50,038 nt of DNA from a virus. The notes under the pieces were generated by a model. That model was not told the DNA's origin. It ran no database searches and saw only the letters and a list, made by a program, of their open reading frames with translations. Positions 34,148-41,736 of the stretch are shown one piece after another. The translations under genes and the position numbers were made by a program. Location: positions 1 through 50,038 of the IMG/VR virus record IMGVR_UViG_3300029309_000068. One strand, 5' to 3'. Position 1 is the first letter of the stretch. Every line of letters starts with the position of its first letter.

Positions 34148-35016
34148 TAGTCTGCCTCTTCTACGTTGACAAACTCAGCAACGATAGCAGCATCATCATC
34201 AGAGATAGTCTCCTTATTCTTTTCATCCCACTGTTCTAAGATGTAAGAATTTTGCGTAGTAATGTAAGCTAAGAACTTATGTAGAGTATCTTGATCTTCA
34301 GGTTGTAACTCTACCTTGTCACCTACATCTAGACTCATAACGGCAAAGCTATTACCTGTTTTAGAATCAACTGCATTGGCACTTAATTTTAACATGCACT
34401 GAATAGGTAATACGTTCTTACGTCCAAGTGCATTTACTGTTAAGTCTAAAGGTTTTATACTTGAAGGTGGTACTTCAAAAGAGAAAGGCATATTAGTAAT
34501 ATCATCTACTGGATTACCTGCTTCATCAGTAACACCTGATGCAGTAAACTCACCAAAGAGAATCTTCTTACGTTTGATGCTACGAATCAAATCCTTTGTC
34601 TTCTCAGGTACGCTATCCCAATCTTCAATGTAACCTGATGGTCTGCCAAGATTAAATGTACCAACGTTATCTTTGAGGTCACCTTTTAGATCATTAGCCA
34701 TGACTGTCTTCATCATCATCTCTTCTTTGGCATCCCACTTTGACCACTGCTGTCGGATTGCAAAAATACGTATGGTAGGACTAGTTGCGTAGACAACATC
34801 ATCTTCACCTCTTGTAATCTTGTATGCACCTGCAGGTACAACCTCAGTCTTGATAGGCTTACCGTTAACTTCAATCTCACCCATGATACCTGTGTGCATC
34901 AAGTTGACTCTAGCTAAAATGGAACTCTTTCTTTCTCCACCGCTTTGAGGATTTACACCTACTGCCTCTGCGAGAGACATACCTAAATCATTTTGTATTG
35001 CTAGTTCTGTATTCAT
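34147..35016 (-). CDS. Putative ssDNA-binding or annealing protein
   Basis: A 289-residue protein with no motif I recognise. It is coupled to a RecE-type exonuclease on one side and lies 45 bases from the DNA polymerase on the other. Much of it looks like beta strands (ARVNLMHTGIMGEIEVNGKPI, AYKITRGEDDVVYATSPTIRIFAIRQQWSKW), and it ends in an acidic tail (SDDDAAIVAEFVNVEEAD), a feature of ssDNA-binding proteins such as T7 gp2.5 and bacterial SSB. No other SSB or annealing gene is visible in the window. The role is inferred from position, acidic tail and absence of alternatives. It has its own AAGGAAG site. Confidence 0.5.
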   Translation of the reverse strand: MNTELAIQNDLGMSLAEAVGVNPQSGGERKSSILARVNLMHTGIMGEIEVNGKPIKTEVVPAGAYKITRGEDDVVYATSPTIRIFAIRQQWSKWDAKEEMMMKTVMANDLKGDLKDNVGTFNLGRPSGYIEDWDSVPEKTKDLIRSIKRKKILFGEFTASGVTDEAGNPVDDITNMPFSFEVPPSSIKPLDLTVNALGRKNVLPIQCMLKLSANAVDSKTGNSFAVMSLDVGDKVELQPEDQDTLHKFLAYITTQNSYILEQWDEKNKETISDDDAAIVAEFVNVEEAD

Positions 35017-35061
35017 TTATTTTTTTCACTTCCTTGAAAGTTAAAGATGGTTAGTTATACT

Positions 35062-37110
35062 CTAAACATCAATTGTGTCAAGCCAATTCTTACCAATTTT
35101 GGCTTCTAATAATAGAGGCACATTCATTTCTACATCGTATGCGTCTTTTATAACACAGTTTAGATTAGAGTTGATAGTCTCAACAATAGTCAAGACTTTT
35201 TTTACTTCGTCAGGGTGTACATCTATCACCATAGAATCATGTACAGTGTTGACTAAGCATGATTGTAGAGGCTCAAGCAATCGCTCAAACTCTAGTAGTA
35301 CCACAGGTACGATGTCACCTGTAGCAAATCCTTGGACAGGATAATTCTTTATCATAGTAAAGTGTGACACACTACCATTACTCCTACGAGTTACATCAGG
35401 GAATGCGTACTGTCTGCCACTTACATTGGTGATCTTTAGAAACCTCATGGCTTCATCACCTAATCTCTTGTGCCACTTAGCTACGCCTTTGTACTTCTGT
35501 GTAAAGTGTTCGTAGTATGCAGCTACAGCCTTTGGTCTACCATATCCAGTAGCGCCAAAGAGAGGGGCGAATGTATGCTCCTTTGCTGCCTGGCGCTGTG
35601 TAGGTTGCCCTGCATCACTGATAACCTTTGCCGTGTAGGAGTGTACATCAAATCCTGTATTGATCTCCTCCATTGCTGTGCTGTCCTGTGAGAGGAATGC
35701 AGCAACTCTAAACTCCAATTGAGCAAAGTCGCACTCACATATTTGTCCACCCTCCCATCGTGATACGAACACACGTTTTACTGGAAAGGTTCCTCCTCTT
35801 GGCATGTTTTGCATGTTGGGGTTTCGTCCAGAGAATCTACCTGTACTGGTAACACTTTGGGTAAGGTTGACGTGAAGGATTCCGTTGGGCTTGGTGAATA
35901 TGTCGATACCATCCACGAAGCTACTAAGGTAACTGCTGATAGCAGAGAGGCGCTTAAGATCAGTAAGAAAATCAAGAGCAGACTCCATACCGTTGCTTGT
36001 AGCGGTAGCCATAAGACTTTCAAGATTGCCTTTACTAGTGCTGAAGCCATTTGCGCTTATCCATTTCTTGCTTGGCGCAGAGAAACACAGCCCTGCTACT
36101 TGTTTTGTCTGTGTTAGAATGTAGCCTCTACCTTCACACTTCTTACATATGTTTGGTATCTTGTACAGCGTACCATCTTTTCTTGTCCTCCAAACTTTAC
36201 CACCGCCATTACAGTTAGTACAGGTGGATGCTTTAGTTTTTCTAATAATAGAACTGTTTGCATCTATGGCATCCCTAAACTCTTGTTGTGTTTCAGTGTA
36301 GTCAAACAAGTCAGCCCATTCTTTCTTGTTGTGTATACGTCTACTGAATATAACTTGAGATGCTTGCTCAGGACTGTTGAGGTTGATAGGTGTGTCACCC
36401 ATAAGATCACGAGTCTTGCGCTGCAGTCTGTCTTCTATCTCAGCTTTCTCTTTCTCAAACTCTATTCGGACTTGCTGAAGGGCGGTTCTGTCCACACGGA
36501 TTCCTGACATATACATTCTGGTGAGGGCTTTACAGGTGCGGAAGGTAATGTCTCTGACATTATGTAAGGACTCTGCTTCTGGCTTGGCGTAGTCTTGTTC
36601 CAAGGCAAGGAACAACTCACGAGTAATGTCGAGGTCACTCCTAAGATAAAAAAGAAGCTCTTGTAAAGGTATCTCATTGGTGTTGTATCCTTTCTTGTAA
36701 TACTCTTTGAGAGTGTCTTGCTTCTGATAGTTTAGATTCCTACGTTCAGCACAAGCCTCAAGACTTATAGGTTCTTTCTGCCCACGTTGCAGTAGATACT
36801 CAGCTAACATCGTGTCATAGATGTCACCATCATACTTAAATCCTGACTCCCATAGCCACATCAAGTCATGCTGTGCATTGTGCATGATCAATAGTGTTGT
36901 ATGATCTAGTAGGATCTGTATGTTTCTAGCTCTTGATCCACCTACGTCTTGATCTTCTTTGTGACTCAGTGTAAACAAGTGTGTCTCGTCTACGTTATCC
37001 ACATTCTGCACACCTACTTGAACAAGCTCAAGTCCAGGCTCGAATGGGTCAAGTATGTTTTTATTGTCTCTCTTAGTTATTGTATTTTCTACATCTAGTA
37101 CAAGTCTCAT
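35062..37110 (-). CDS. DNA polymerase, family A, with DnaJ-type zinc-finger insertion
   Basis: A 682-residue replicative polymerase. The 3'-5' exonuclease is intact: D6/E8 (LDVENT), N78-D82 (HNAQHD) and Y155-D159. Between exonuclease and polymerase, residues 297-328 carry two C-x2-C-x-G-x-G units (C297/C300, C322/C325), as in the DnaJ central domain; this insertion is the hallmark of the HMO-2011 polymerase. Polymerase motifs are TSTGRFSGRNPNMQNMP, D461 in DFAQLEFR, R506-K510-F514 in the O helix, and H624-D625-S626 (usually HDE). The residue equal to E. coli Phe762 is Phe514, the ancestral state. It overlaps the helicase stop by 4 bases. Confidence 0.95.
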   Translation of the reverse strand: MRLVLDVENTITKRDNKNILDPFEPGLELVQVGVQNVDNVDETHLFTLSHKEDQDVGGSRARNIQILLDHTTLLIMHNAQHDLMWLWESGFKYDGDIYDTMLAEYLLQRGQKEPISLEACAERRNLNYQKQDTLKEYYKKGYNTNEIPLQELLFYLRSDLDITRELFLALEQDYAKPEAESLHNVRDITFRTCKALTRMYMSGIRVDRTALQQVRIEFEKEKAEIEDRLQRKTRDLMGDTPINLNSPEQASQVIFSRRIHNKKEWADLFDYTETQQEFRDAIDANSSIIRKTKASTCTNCNGGGKVWRTRKDGTLYKIPNICKKCEGRGYILTQTKQVAGLCFSAPSKKWISANGFSTSKGNLESLMATATSNGMESALDFLTDLKRLSAISSYLSSFVDGIDIFTKPNGILHVNLTQSVTSTGRFSGRNPNMQNMPRGGTFPVKRVFVSRWEGGQICECDFAQLEFRVAAFLSQDSTAMEEINTGFDVHSYTAKVISDAGQPTQRQAAKEHTFAPLFGATGYGRPKAVAAYYEHFTQKYKGVAKWHKRLGDEAMRFLKITNVSGRQYAFPDVTRRSNGSVSHFTMIKNYPVQGFATGDIVPVVLLEFERLLEPLQSCLVNTVHDSMVIDVHPDEVKKVLTIVETINSNLNCVIKDAYDVEMNVPLLLEAKIGKNWLDTIDV
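36130..36225 (-). other. DnaJ-type zinc finger coding segment inside DNA polymerase
   Basis: This segment encodes two CxxCxGxG units separated by 18 residues. It lies where most family A polymerases have only a linker. A DnaJ central domain normally has four such units making two zinc sites; here two units would bind one zinc. Confidence 0.85.
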
Positions 37111-38336
37111 GCTAAGTACTGACTCCTGTCTCCATCTAACTCACAGTGAATAGTACCATGCCATCCACCCTTGAGTTTGTTCTTTGCTATACAAAGATGT
37201 CTTTGATTTGTTTCATCTTCGTCTTGCCCCTCTACTACTTTGTTCTTTGATATGAGTATCATTAGATCAGCCTCTGCTGCTTTACCAGTACGGCTACCCT
37301 CAAGCATTGATTGATCAGGATGTACCAAACCTTCTGCTGCTGCACTCAACTGTGACATCCATATGATTGCACACTTGTGTTCCTTAGATATGTTACGTGC
37401 ATGTATGGCTGCTTCCTTGAGATAGATGTCTGACTTGTCACTTGTCTTGGACGCAAACTTGTCACCCATATCAAGCACTACAATGTCAGGCTCGTATGCC
37501 TTGATGATAGCTTCAACCCATGCCATGTCTTTACCTGTGCTGTCTTTGATAAAGACGTTCTTCTCCACTGGATCGTAACGTAGTGCAGCCACCGCCATGT
37601 TAGTCTTCACTTCATCCATGCTCATACTTGTAGCAGCACTAAGGTATCTTGCACCTACACGCTCATAGCTTTCTTCGTTACACAGCACCATGCATTTAGC
37701 ACCCTGTGATGCAAACCCATCAGGTGCAGCTATTGTGCTAGCATGAAAGCTAGTCTTACCTGTGTTAGGTCTAGCACCTACTACAACTAGGTGTCCTGCA
37801 CTTATGCCCTCTGTCCTACGTTTAAGTGTAGGTATGTTCCACTTCCATTGTGACTGTATGTCATTGGCTTTTAATAATGTATCGATACTTGTATCATCCC
37901 ACTCTACTTTTAGGTTGGGTAGGAAATCATCTTGGTAATTACTAAGTATATTTCTCAAGGGTTCAAGACTAGACTGTGATCCGTTAACGTAATCAAATCC
38001 AAGGTTAGCAATCTCTTCACCTACCACTTGTTGAAATAACTTAGACAACACATCATCAGCTATCTCTGTAGACAATGGCTTCTCTCTTGCAACCTTTTGA
38101 AACAACTCACTAAAGACTAGCTTGTTAGCTGTAGTCATACTGGTGTTGTTAACAAAGAATAGAGATTCTAACTCTGTGGGTGTAATGTTCTTACCGTATG
38201 TGTCCATAGCGTAGTCAAGAGTCTGCTTGATCTTACGTGCATCCTTACTGAATATCTTATCTGGACAGCGTATACCTTTGTGGTTATCGTAGAACTCTTT
38301 GTCCAACATAGTGCGGATCAATGCTAGTTCCATCAT
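37107..38336 (-). CDS. Replicative DNA helicase, DnaB type
   Basis: A 409-residue ring helicase. Walker A is at 187-196 (GARPNTGKTS), the catalytic Glu block is LCNEES at 219-224, Walker B ends at D289 (PDIVVLDMGD), and the H3 sensor is IIWMSQLS at 325. The N-terminal 150 residues are helical, like the DnaB N-terminal domain. I chose the ATG at 38336 because GAGGAG lies 5-6 bases upstream; the frame also has a TTG at 38354 that seems less likely. Unlike T7 gp4, the primase is a separate gene (39241-40029), with four small genes between. Confidence 0.9.
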   Translation of the reverse strand: MMELALIRTMLDKEFYDNHKGIRCPDKIFSKDARKIKQTLDYAMDTYGKNITPTELESLFFVNNTSMTTANKLVFSELFQKVAREKPLSTEIADDVLSKLFQQVVGEEIANLGFDYVNGSQSSLEPLRNILSNYQDDFLPNLKVEWDDTSIDTLLKANDIQSQWKWNIPTLKRRTEGISAGHLVVVGARPNTGKTSFHASTIAAPDGFASQGAKCMVLCNEESYERVGARYLSAATSMSMDEVKTNMAVAALRYDPVEKNVFIKDSTGKDMAWVEAIIKAYEPDIVVLDMGDKFASKTSDKSDIYLKEAAIHARNISKEHKCAIIWMSQLSAAAEGLVHPDQSMLEGSRTGKAAEADLMILISKNKVVEGQDEDETNQRHLCIAKNKLKGGWHGTIHCELDGDRSQYLA

Positions 38337-38350
38337 ACTTGTCTCCTCTC

Positions 38351-38512
38351 TCAATCAAAACTTGTCTCCTTGTTGTAAACCTTAGCCAACTCTTTATCAA
38401 AAGCTTTATCTGAGGCATACCTCTTACACGCCTCTAACACTTCGTCTACTGTTAAGTCAACGTATACTTTACCTAATGGTACACGTTTATCTATTATCGC
38501 TGTCTTCACCAT
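38351..38512 (-). CDS. 53-residue basic/acidic small protein before helicase
   Basis: A short gene beginning MVKTAIIDKRVPLGKVYVDL and ending KVYNKETSFD. An AAGGAGATACAA sequence directly before the ATG is one of the best ribosome binding sites in the operon. Its stop lies 14 bases before the helicase start and it overlaps the upstream two-Cys protein by 26 bases. The opening looks like beta strands and the middle like helix (VDEVLEACKRYASDKAFDKEL). It could be a helicase loader or accessory factor, but only position suggests this. Confidence 0.6.
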   Translation of the reverse strand: MVKTAIIDKRVPLGKVYVDLTVDEVLEACKRYASDKAFDKELAKVYNKETSFD

Positions 38513-38681
38513 TTGTATCTCCTTGTATGCATGTAAGCCTTACTCCTACCCTACTTTCTGGTGTCATTGAATAGTACAACATATCATAGTTATTGAAACA
38601 TTGATACATATCATCATACGTTCCTATCTTCCTGACTTCTGGCTCACCATTGAACAACCATATGAATACTAACGTCCACAT
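38487..38681 (-). CDS. Short exported protein with two cysteines (paralogue 2 of 3)
   Basis: A 64-residue protein with a hydrophobic N-terminus (MWTLVFIWLFNG) and two Cys, in TYDDMYQCFNNYD and VRLTCIQGD. The plan equals the proteins at 29089-29280 and 41737-41910. The hydrophobic start is short, so it could be a signal peptide or an anchor. It starts at the stop of a 49-residue membrane protein (TGATG), again pairing a two-Cys protein with a small membrane protein. Confidence 0.6.
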   Translation of the reverse strand: MWTLVFIWLFNGEPEVRKIGTYDDMYQCFNNYDMLYYSMTPESRVGVRLTCIQGDTNGEDSDNR

Positions 38682-38830
38682 CAGAACATCGGATTCATTA
38701 GGTCAAATCTTTCGTACCAACTGCTACCCTCTAAGGCTAACCACATCAGTACAGGCACACCTAGTATAAGGATTATACAAACTAGGAATGCCCATCCTAA
38801 ACCTTTTGTTGTACAGTAATGTTCAGCCAT
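38681..38830 (-). CDS. 49-residue membrane protein
   Basis: A short gene starting MAEHYCTTKGLGWAFLVCII with a clear membrane segment (WAFLVCIILILGVPVLMWLAL) and a polar end (SSWYERFDLMNPMF). It overlaps the upstream gene by 8 bases and its stop overlaps the next start as TGATG. Not recognised. Coupling to the exported two-Cys protein is repeated at 29280-29462. Confidence 0.6.
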   Translation of the reverse strand: MAEHYCTTKGLGWAFLVCIILILGVPVLMWLALEGSSWYERFDLMNPMF

Positions 38831-39038
38831 AGTTTTTCCTATACTTCTTAGGGAAGTGCTCTTTGTTCAGCCCTCTGCTAACTTGCTCTGCTGCCCACGA
38901 GTAGTTCACATTCCAGTGTCTCGCTGCATCAGCTATACTCTTGAAGTCTTTACCGTGTAGCCTGCAAGCCCTGCCTCTCTGCTTTTGCGTTGGCTCTACC
39001 TTGATACGGATATGGCATGGTACATTCTTTGGTTGCAT
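38823..39038 (-). CDS. Small putative DNA-binding protein (NUMOD/HTH-like)
   Basis: A 71-residue basic protein. The middle (HGKDFKSIADAARHWNVNYSWAAEQVSRGL) follows the pattern of NUMOD-type modules found in homing endonucleases: a short strand, then a helix-turn-helix with SIADAARHW and VNYSWAAEQVSRG. The ends are rich in Lys and Arg. No nuclease domain is attached. It may bind DNA as a regulator or be the remnant of a homing endonuclease. TAATG coupling to the upstream gene. Confidence 0.55.
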   Translation of the reverse strand: MQPKNVPCHIRIKVEPTQKQRGRACRLHGKDFKSIADAARHWNVNYSWAAEQVSRGLNKEHFPKKYRKNYG

Positions 39039-39241
39039 TATTTGTCTCCTATATTTCTTGGTGCATATACTTCACCGTTGTATTGGCTACCTGTTTCAGT
39101 ATCTGTTCCGAAGTTGAAGTACGCTAGTACCACTAGCATTGCCATTATCCAGTAGAAGGTAACCTTCACCCACTTGATAAATGCCTCGTACGTTTGCTTT
39201 GCTTCTAGCTCTGCTGCGTATCTTGGTTCTACACCTTTCAT
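39038..39241 (-). CDS. Small membrane protein after primase
   Basis: A 67-residue protein with one central membrane segment (VTFYWIMAMLVVLAYFNFG). The N-terminal side is charged (PRYAAELEAKQTYEAFIKWVK) and the C-terminal side polar. It is coupled by TAATG on both sides within the replication genes. Not recognised; attachment of the replication machinery to the membrane is one possibility. Confidence 0.6.
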   Translation of the reverse strand: MKGVEPRYAAELEAKQTYEAFIKWVKVTFYWIMAMLVVLAYFNFGTDTETGSQYNGEVYAPRNIGDK

Positions 39242-40029
39242 TAAACTATCTCCTCTAGTTTCTTAATGTCTGCATCTACTTTGTATTTAATATCATCATA
39301 GAGTCTTAACGCTATAGTTTCTAACCCTGTGTAAGCCTCTATCTCTCTCTTGTACTCTAGTGTTTTATATGCAGCGTCAGGGTCTAATGCTACAATAACC
39401 TTATAAAAATTATCTAAGTGTTGCATATTAGATACACTGAATGATGTACCCAATATAGCCAAACCTGTTAGCCCAGGAAATAGTTTAGCTGCTACGGTAG
39501 CACTAATAACATCCTCAACTACTATCACCACACCACTGGGTTTACCTACAACACGAGTGAATACAGTGGGTGTTTTGTCATAACGCCTCCATTTAACTTG
39601 CCCTGCATAAGATGTACACCTACCTATCGCTCCTACAAGTCTGCCTTTGTCATAGATAGGGAAGACTACTCGTGAGTCCATCACATCATACATCAAGTCT
39701 TCACCATACAAGCCCCACCTACCAATGAATCTCTCAAACTGCTTATGCTCTACAGTAGGCTTGACTATATACTCAGGCCAAGTAAATAACTCATGCTCCG
39801 ACTCAGGCTCTTCATACTGATTAAGCCTACGTTGTATCTCTTGGGCTGTCATACCTGATGACACAACACCTTTAACTCTACAGTCAAGCTTGTAACAATT
39901 GTAAAGCAGAGCACTACCATCTCGTGTAGCAGTGAACGTGTTCTTACCTCTACACACAGGGCAGTCACCTCTATGTCTGTAATCCTCTTTTAGATCAAGG
40001 GCTTCTAGGTAGTTCTTAATGTTGTTCAT
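39241..40029 (-). CDS. DNA primase (zinc finger + TOPRIM)
   Basis: A 262-residue primase that makes RNA primers for lagging-strand synthesis. The N-terminal zinc finger is C23-x2-C26 (GDCPVCRGKN) and C45-x4-C50 (YNCYKLDC), in the style of T7 gp4. The TOPRIM part has VVIVVEDVISATVAA (catalytic Glu) and VIVALDPDAAYK (Asp-x-Asp). FPIYDKGRLVGAIGRC is the usual strand before it. It ends without a helicase domain, so it must work with the separate DnaB-type helicase. It overlaps the recombinase gene by 14 bases. Confidence 0.88.
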   Translation of the reverse strand: MNNIKNYLEALDLKEDYRHRGDCPVCRGKNTFTATRDGSALLYNCYKLDCRVKGVVSSGMTAQEIQRRLNQYEEPESEHELFTWPEYIVKPTVEHKQFERFIGRWGLYGEDLMYDVMDSRVVFPIYDKGRLVGAIGRCTSYAGQVKWRRYDKTPTVFTRVVGKPSGVVIVVEDVISATVAAKLFPGLTGLAILGTSFSVSNMQHLDNFYKVIVALDPDAAYKTLEYKREIEAYTGLETIALRLYDDIKYKVDADIKKLEEIV

Positions 40030-40960
40030 CTCTGCTCCTCCGCTTATTCAATGCATTACTTGCGCCACTAAATGTGTTGACAAGGTAAGGCTTGACTGAC
40101 TCAGGATTCACATGCCCTGTTACTTGCATCAACTCAAGAGTCTCAACACCTGCCTCCACCATCTCAGTGATTGCAGTCCTGCGTAGATCCATAGCTGTCA
40201 GTTTCTTTGGTAGTCTTGCAGCTTCCTTGACTTCATTGATTGCATCATCGATGTGGTCAATAGCGTATGGAACGTATGCCCCTGCCACTGGTGTAGTCTT
40301 TGGTGCTACATAGTCTTGAAATCCAAAGTCCTGACTCTGTTGTCTGAGCATAGAAAGTAGATCATCAGGTATCGGCAAGTGCACATCAGCACCACGTTTA
40401 CTTTGTGTTAAATCAACACGTTGTGCGCTGAAGTTAATGTTATCCCAAGTCAAGGTACGCATGTCACCAACACGCTGCGCCCACTCGTATGCCATGTGTA
40501 CAATCAATCCAATGCTACGCCACTTGAAGTTACCGTATGCTGTGTCAAGAAAAGATACTACTTGATCACGAGTCCACTTGACCTTGCGTGGCTTAGTGCT
40601 CTTCGTCTTGATCAAACGTACTGGGTCATTGTCCATTACGTCTAACCTCATGCTGTACTTCCATGCCGTAGACAGGACAGCCTTGCGATAGTTAGCTGTG
40701 CGTACACCAGACACAAGCCACTTCTCGTAAGCCAGGTTAGTGTGTCTAGCTTTGATGCTGCGTACTGTGTAGTTACCTAAGAGCCTACCCTCTACGTTAG
40801 TCTTAAGTATTACATCCAAGTGTGTCTCGTAGTCTTTCTGTGACTTAGCACTCAAGTTACGAAAGTTATTGCTGTGTAGATAGAAGTCTACAATAGCTGA
40901 CAACTTCGATGTATGTTTAGGTATGTCTACCACTTTCTCCTCACTTTCCAATATACCCAC
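40016..40960 (-). CDS. Tyrosine recombinase (integrase family) lacking the HxxR histidine
   Basis: A 314-residue site-specific recombinase. The N-terminal core-binding part (LSAKSQKDYETHLDVIL) is present. Catalytic residues are R163 (WAQRVGDM), K188 (QSKRG), R260 (AMDLRRT), H283 (TGHVNPES) and the nucleophile Y292 (VKPYLVN). The usual HxxR His is Met257. The start given is a GTG at 40960; another GTG at 40933 follows GAGGAG but with short spacing, so the start is uncertain. It lies inside the replication operon, overlapping primase. No repressor, excisionase or tRNA-like attachment site is visible, so a role other than lysogeny (circularisation, dimer resolution) is possible. Confidence 0.85.
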   Translation of the reverse strand: MGILESEEKVVDIPKHTSKLSAIVDFYLHSNNFRNLSAKSQKDYETHLDVILKTNVEGRLLGNYTVRSIKARHTNLAYEKWLVSGVRTANYRKAVLSTAWKYSMRLDVMDNDPVRLIKTKSTKPRKVKWTRDQVVSFLDTAYGNFKWRSIGLIVHMAYEWAQRVGDMRTLTWDNINFSAQRVDLTQSKRGADVHLPIPDDLLSMLRQQSQDFGFQDYVAPKTTPVAGAYVPYAIDHIDDAINEVKEAARLPKKLTAMDLRRTAITEMVEAGVETLELMQVTGHVNPESVKPYLVNTFSGASNALNKRRSRDEQH

Positions 40961-41011
40961 GATTCCATGCAGTGACCTTCACCAATCAGCATGTCAATCA
41001 AATAAACTATA

Positions 41012-41194
41012 TTAAGTCTTCCCTCCTTTTGCCACTGGTGGTTTCTTGCGCTGAACGTCTGATTGTTTTGTCCTCCTAGTATTACGTTTAACAGGACGCT
41101 CATTGCTATCAGTATTCGTTTTAGGTAAATCCCCAAGCCTGTCGGTAATATCATCATGTGGATCATCTTTCGGGTCAACTTCATCATCTGTCAT
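41012..41194 (-). CDS. Charged, probably disordered small protein
   Basis: A 60-residue protein with an acidic first half (MTDDEVDPKDDPHDDITDRLGDL) and a basic second half (RPVKRNTRRTKQSDVQRKKPP). It is chosen over an overlapping 86-residue frame because its ATG overlaps the stop of the upstream micropeptide (ATGA). No motif is recognised; the basic half could bind nucleic acid. Confidence 0.5.
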   Translation of the reverse strand: MTDDEVDPKDDPHDDITDRLGDLPKTNTDSNERPVKRNTRRTKQSDVQRKKPPVAKGGKT

Positions 41195-41265
41195 ATAACA
41201 CCTATAAATATTAAGAAGATATAAATGAATGGTGATAAGAGATAAAACCCTATCAAGCCTCTCAT
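41191..41265 (-). CDS. 24-residue hydrophobic micropeptide
   Basis: The frame starts MRGLIGFYLL and ends FIGVI; nearly all of it is one membrane segment. It begins 4 bases after the upstream stop and ends with an ATGA overlap onto the next gene, so it exactly fills the operon gap. No strong Shine-Dalgarno sequence is visible. It may be a true membrane peptide or simply a coupling frame. Confidence 0.4.
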   Translation of the reverse strand: MRGLIGFYLLSPFIYIFLIFIGVI

Positions 41266-41269
41266 TATA

Positions 41270-41476
41270 CTAAAACAAAGGTTCATTATTCTCGTCCAAT
41301 ACATCCCTCCTAAAATAATTTGTTTCACTTCTCCAAGGCACATCGATGTTATTAATACCATCATCCTCATGTGTCACAGGTAACAAACCCATAGCCTCCA
41401 TGTGTTGCAGTAAACTAACTGGCAACTGAGGTATCTCCATATTTGGTAGACTGTCTATAAATTTCTTTGTCTTCAT
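41270..41476 (-). CDS. Small hypothetical protein
   Basis: A 68-residue protein starting MKTKKFIDSLPNMEIPQLPV, from an ATG preceded by GGAGAG. It overlaps the upstream gene by 62 bases in another frame. It contains LLQHMEAMGLLPVTHEDDG and an acidic end (DVLDENNEPLF). Two longer in-frame starts exist but lack a better ribosome binding site. Not recognised. Confidence 0.5.
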   Translation of the reverse strand: MKTKKFIDSLPNMEIPQLPVSLLQHMEAMGLLPVTHEDDGINNIDVPWRSETNYFRRDVLDENNEPLF

Positions 41477-41624
41477 CTGTCTCTCCAAAACACTCCTTGA
41501 TATAAACAAATTCATTCTTAGCATACAGATCTTTTAAATACAATATATCTCTACGACTGTCACTTGAATGATAAGCAAACATCTTCTTTGTTGTCTTACT
41601 ATATATGTCTAGTGCATAATACAC
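41415..41624 (-). CDS. Small hypothetical protein with GTG start
   Basis: A 69-residue protein. The GTG start overlaps the upstream TAG stop (TAGTG). It begins with aromatic strands (YYALDIYSKTTKKMFAYHS), followed by a helix (SRRDILYLKDLYAKNEFVY) and an acidic end. Not recognised. Confidence 0.5.
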   Translation of the reverse strand: MYYALDIYSKTTKKMFAYHSSDSRRDILYLKDLYAKNEFVYIKECFGETDEDKEIYRQSTKYGDTSVAS

Positions 41625-41731
41625 TATTTCTTCCCTCTCTTAGCAAAGTTTTCTACTATTCTTTTGTTCCTGCATATGACAATGACATACCCATCCTTGT
41701 CATACGCTACCCATTTCTTCTTACGTTTCAT
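41624..41731 (-). CDS. 35-residue basic microprotein
   Basis: The frame starts MKRKKKWVAYDKDGYVIVIC and ends AKRGKK. It is very basic with a central beta-hairpin-like stretch. It lies 5 bases after the upstream stop and its own stop overlaps the next start, which supports translation. Not recognised. Confidence 0.45.
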   Translation of the reverse strand: MKRKKKWVAYDKDGYVIVICRNKRIVENFAKRGKK

Positions 41732-41736
41732 AATGA

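Noticed and set aside
40927-41187. 86-residue minus-strand frame before the recombinase
   Set aside because: Overlaps the 60-residue gene at 41012-41194, which has the ATGA-coupled start and better amino acid make-up.
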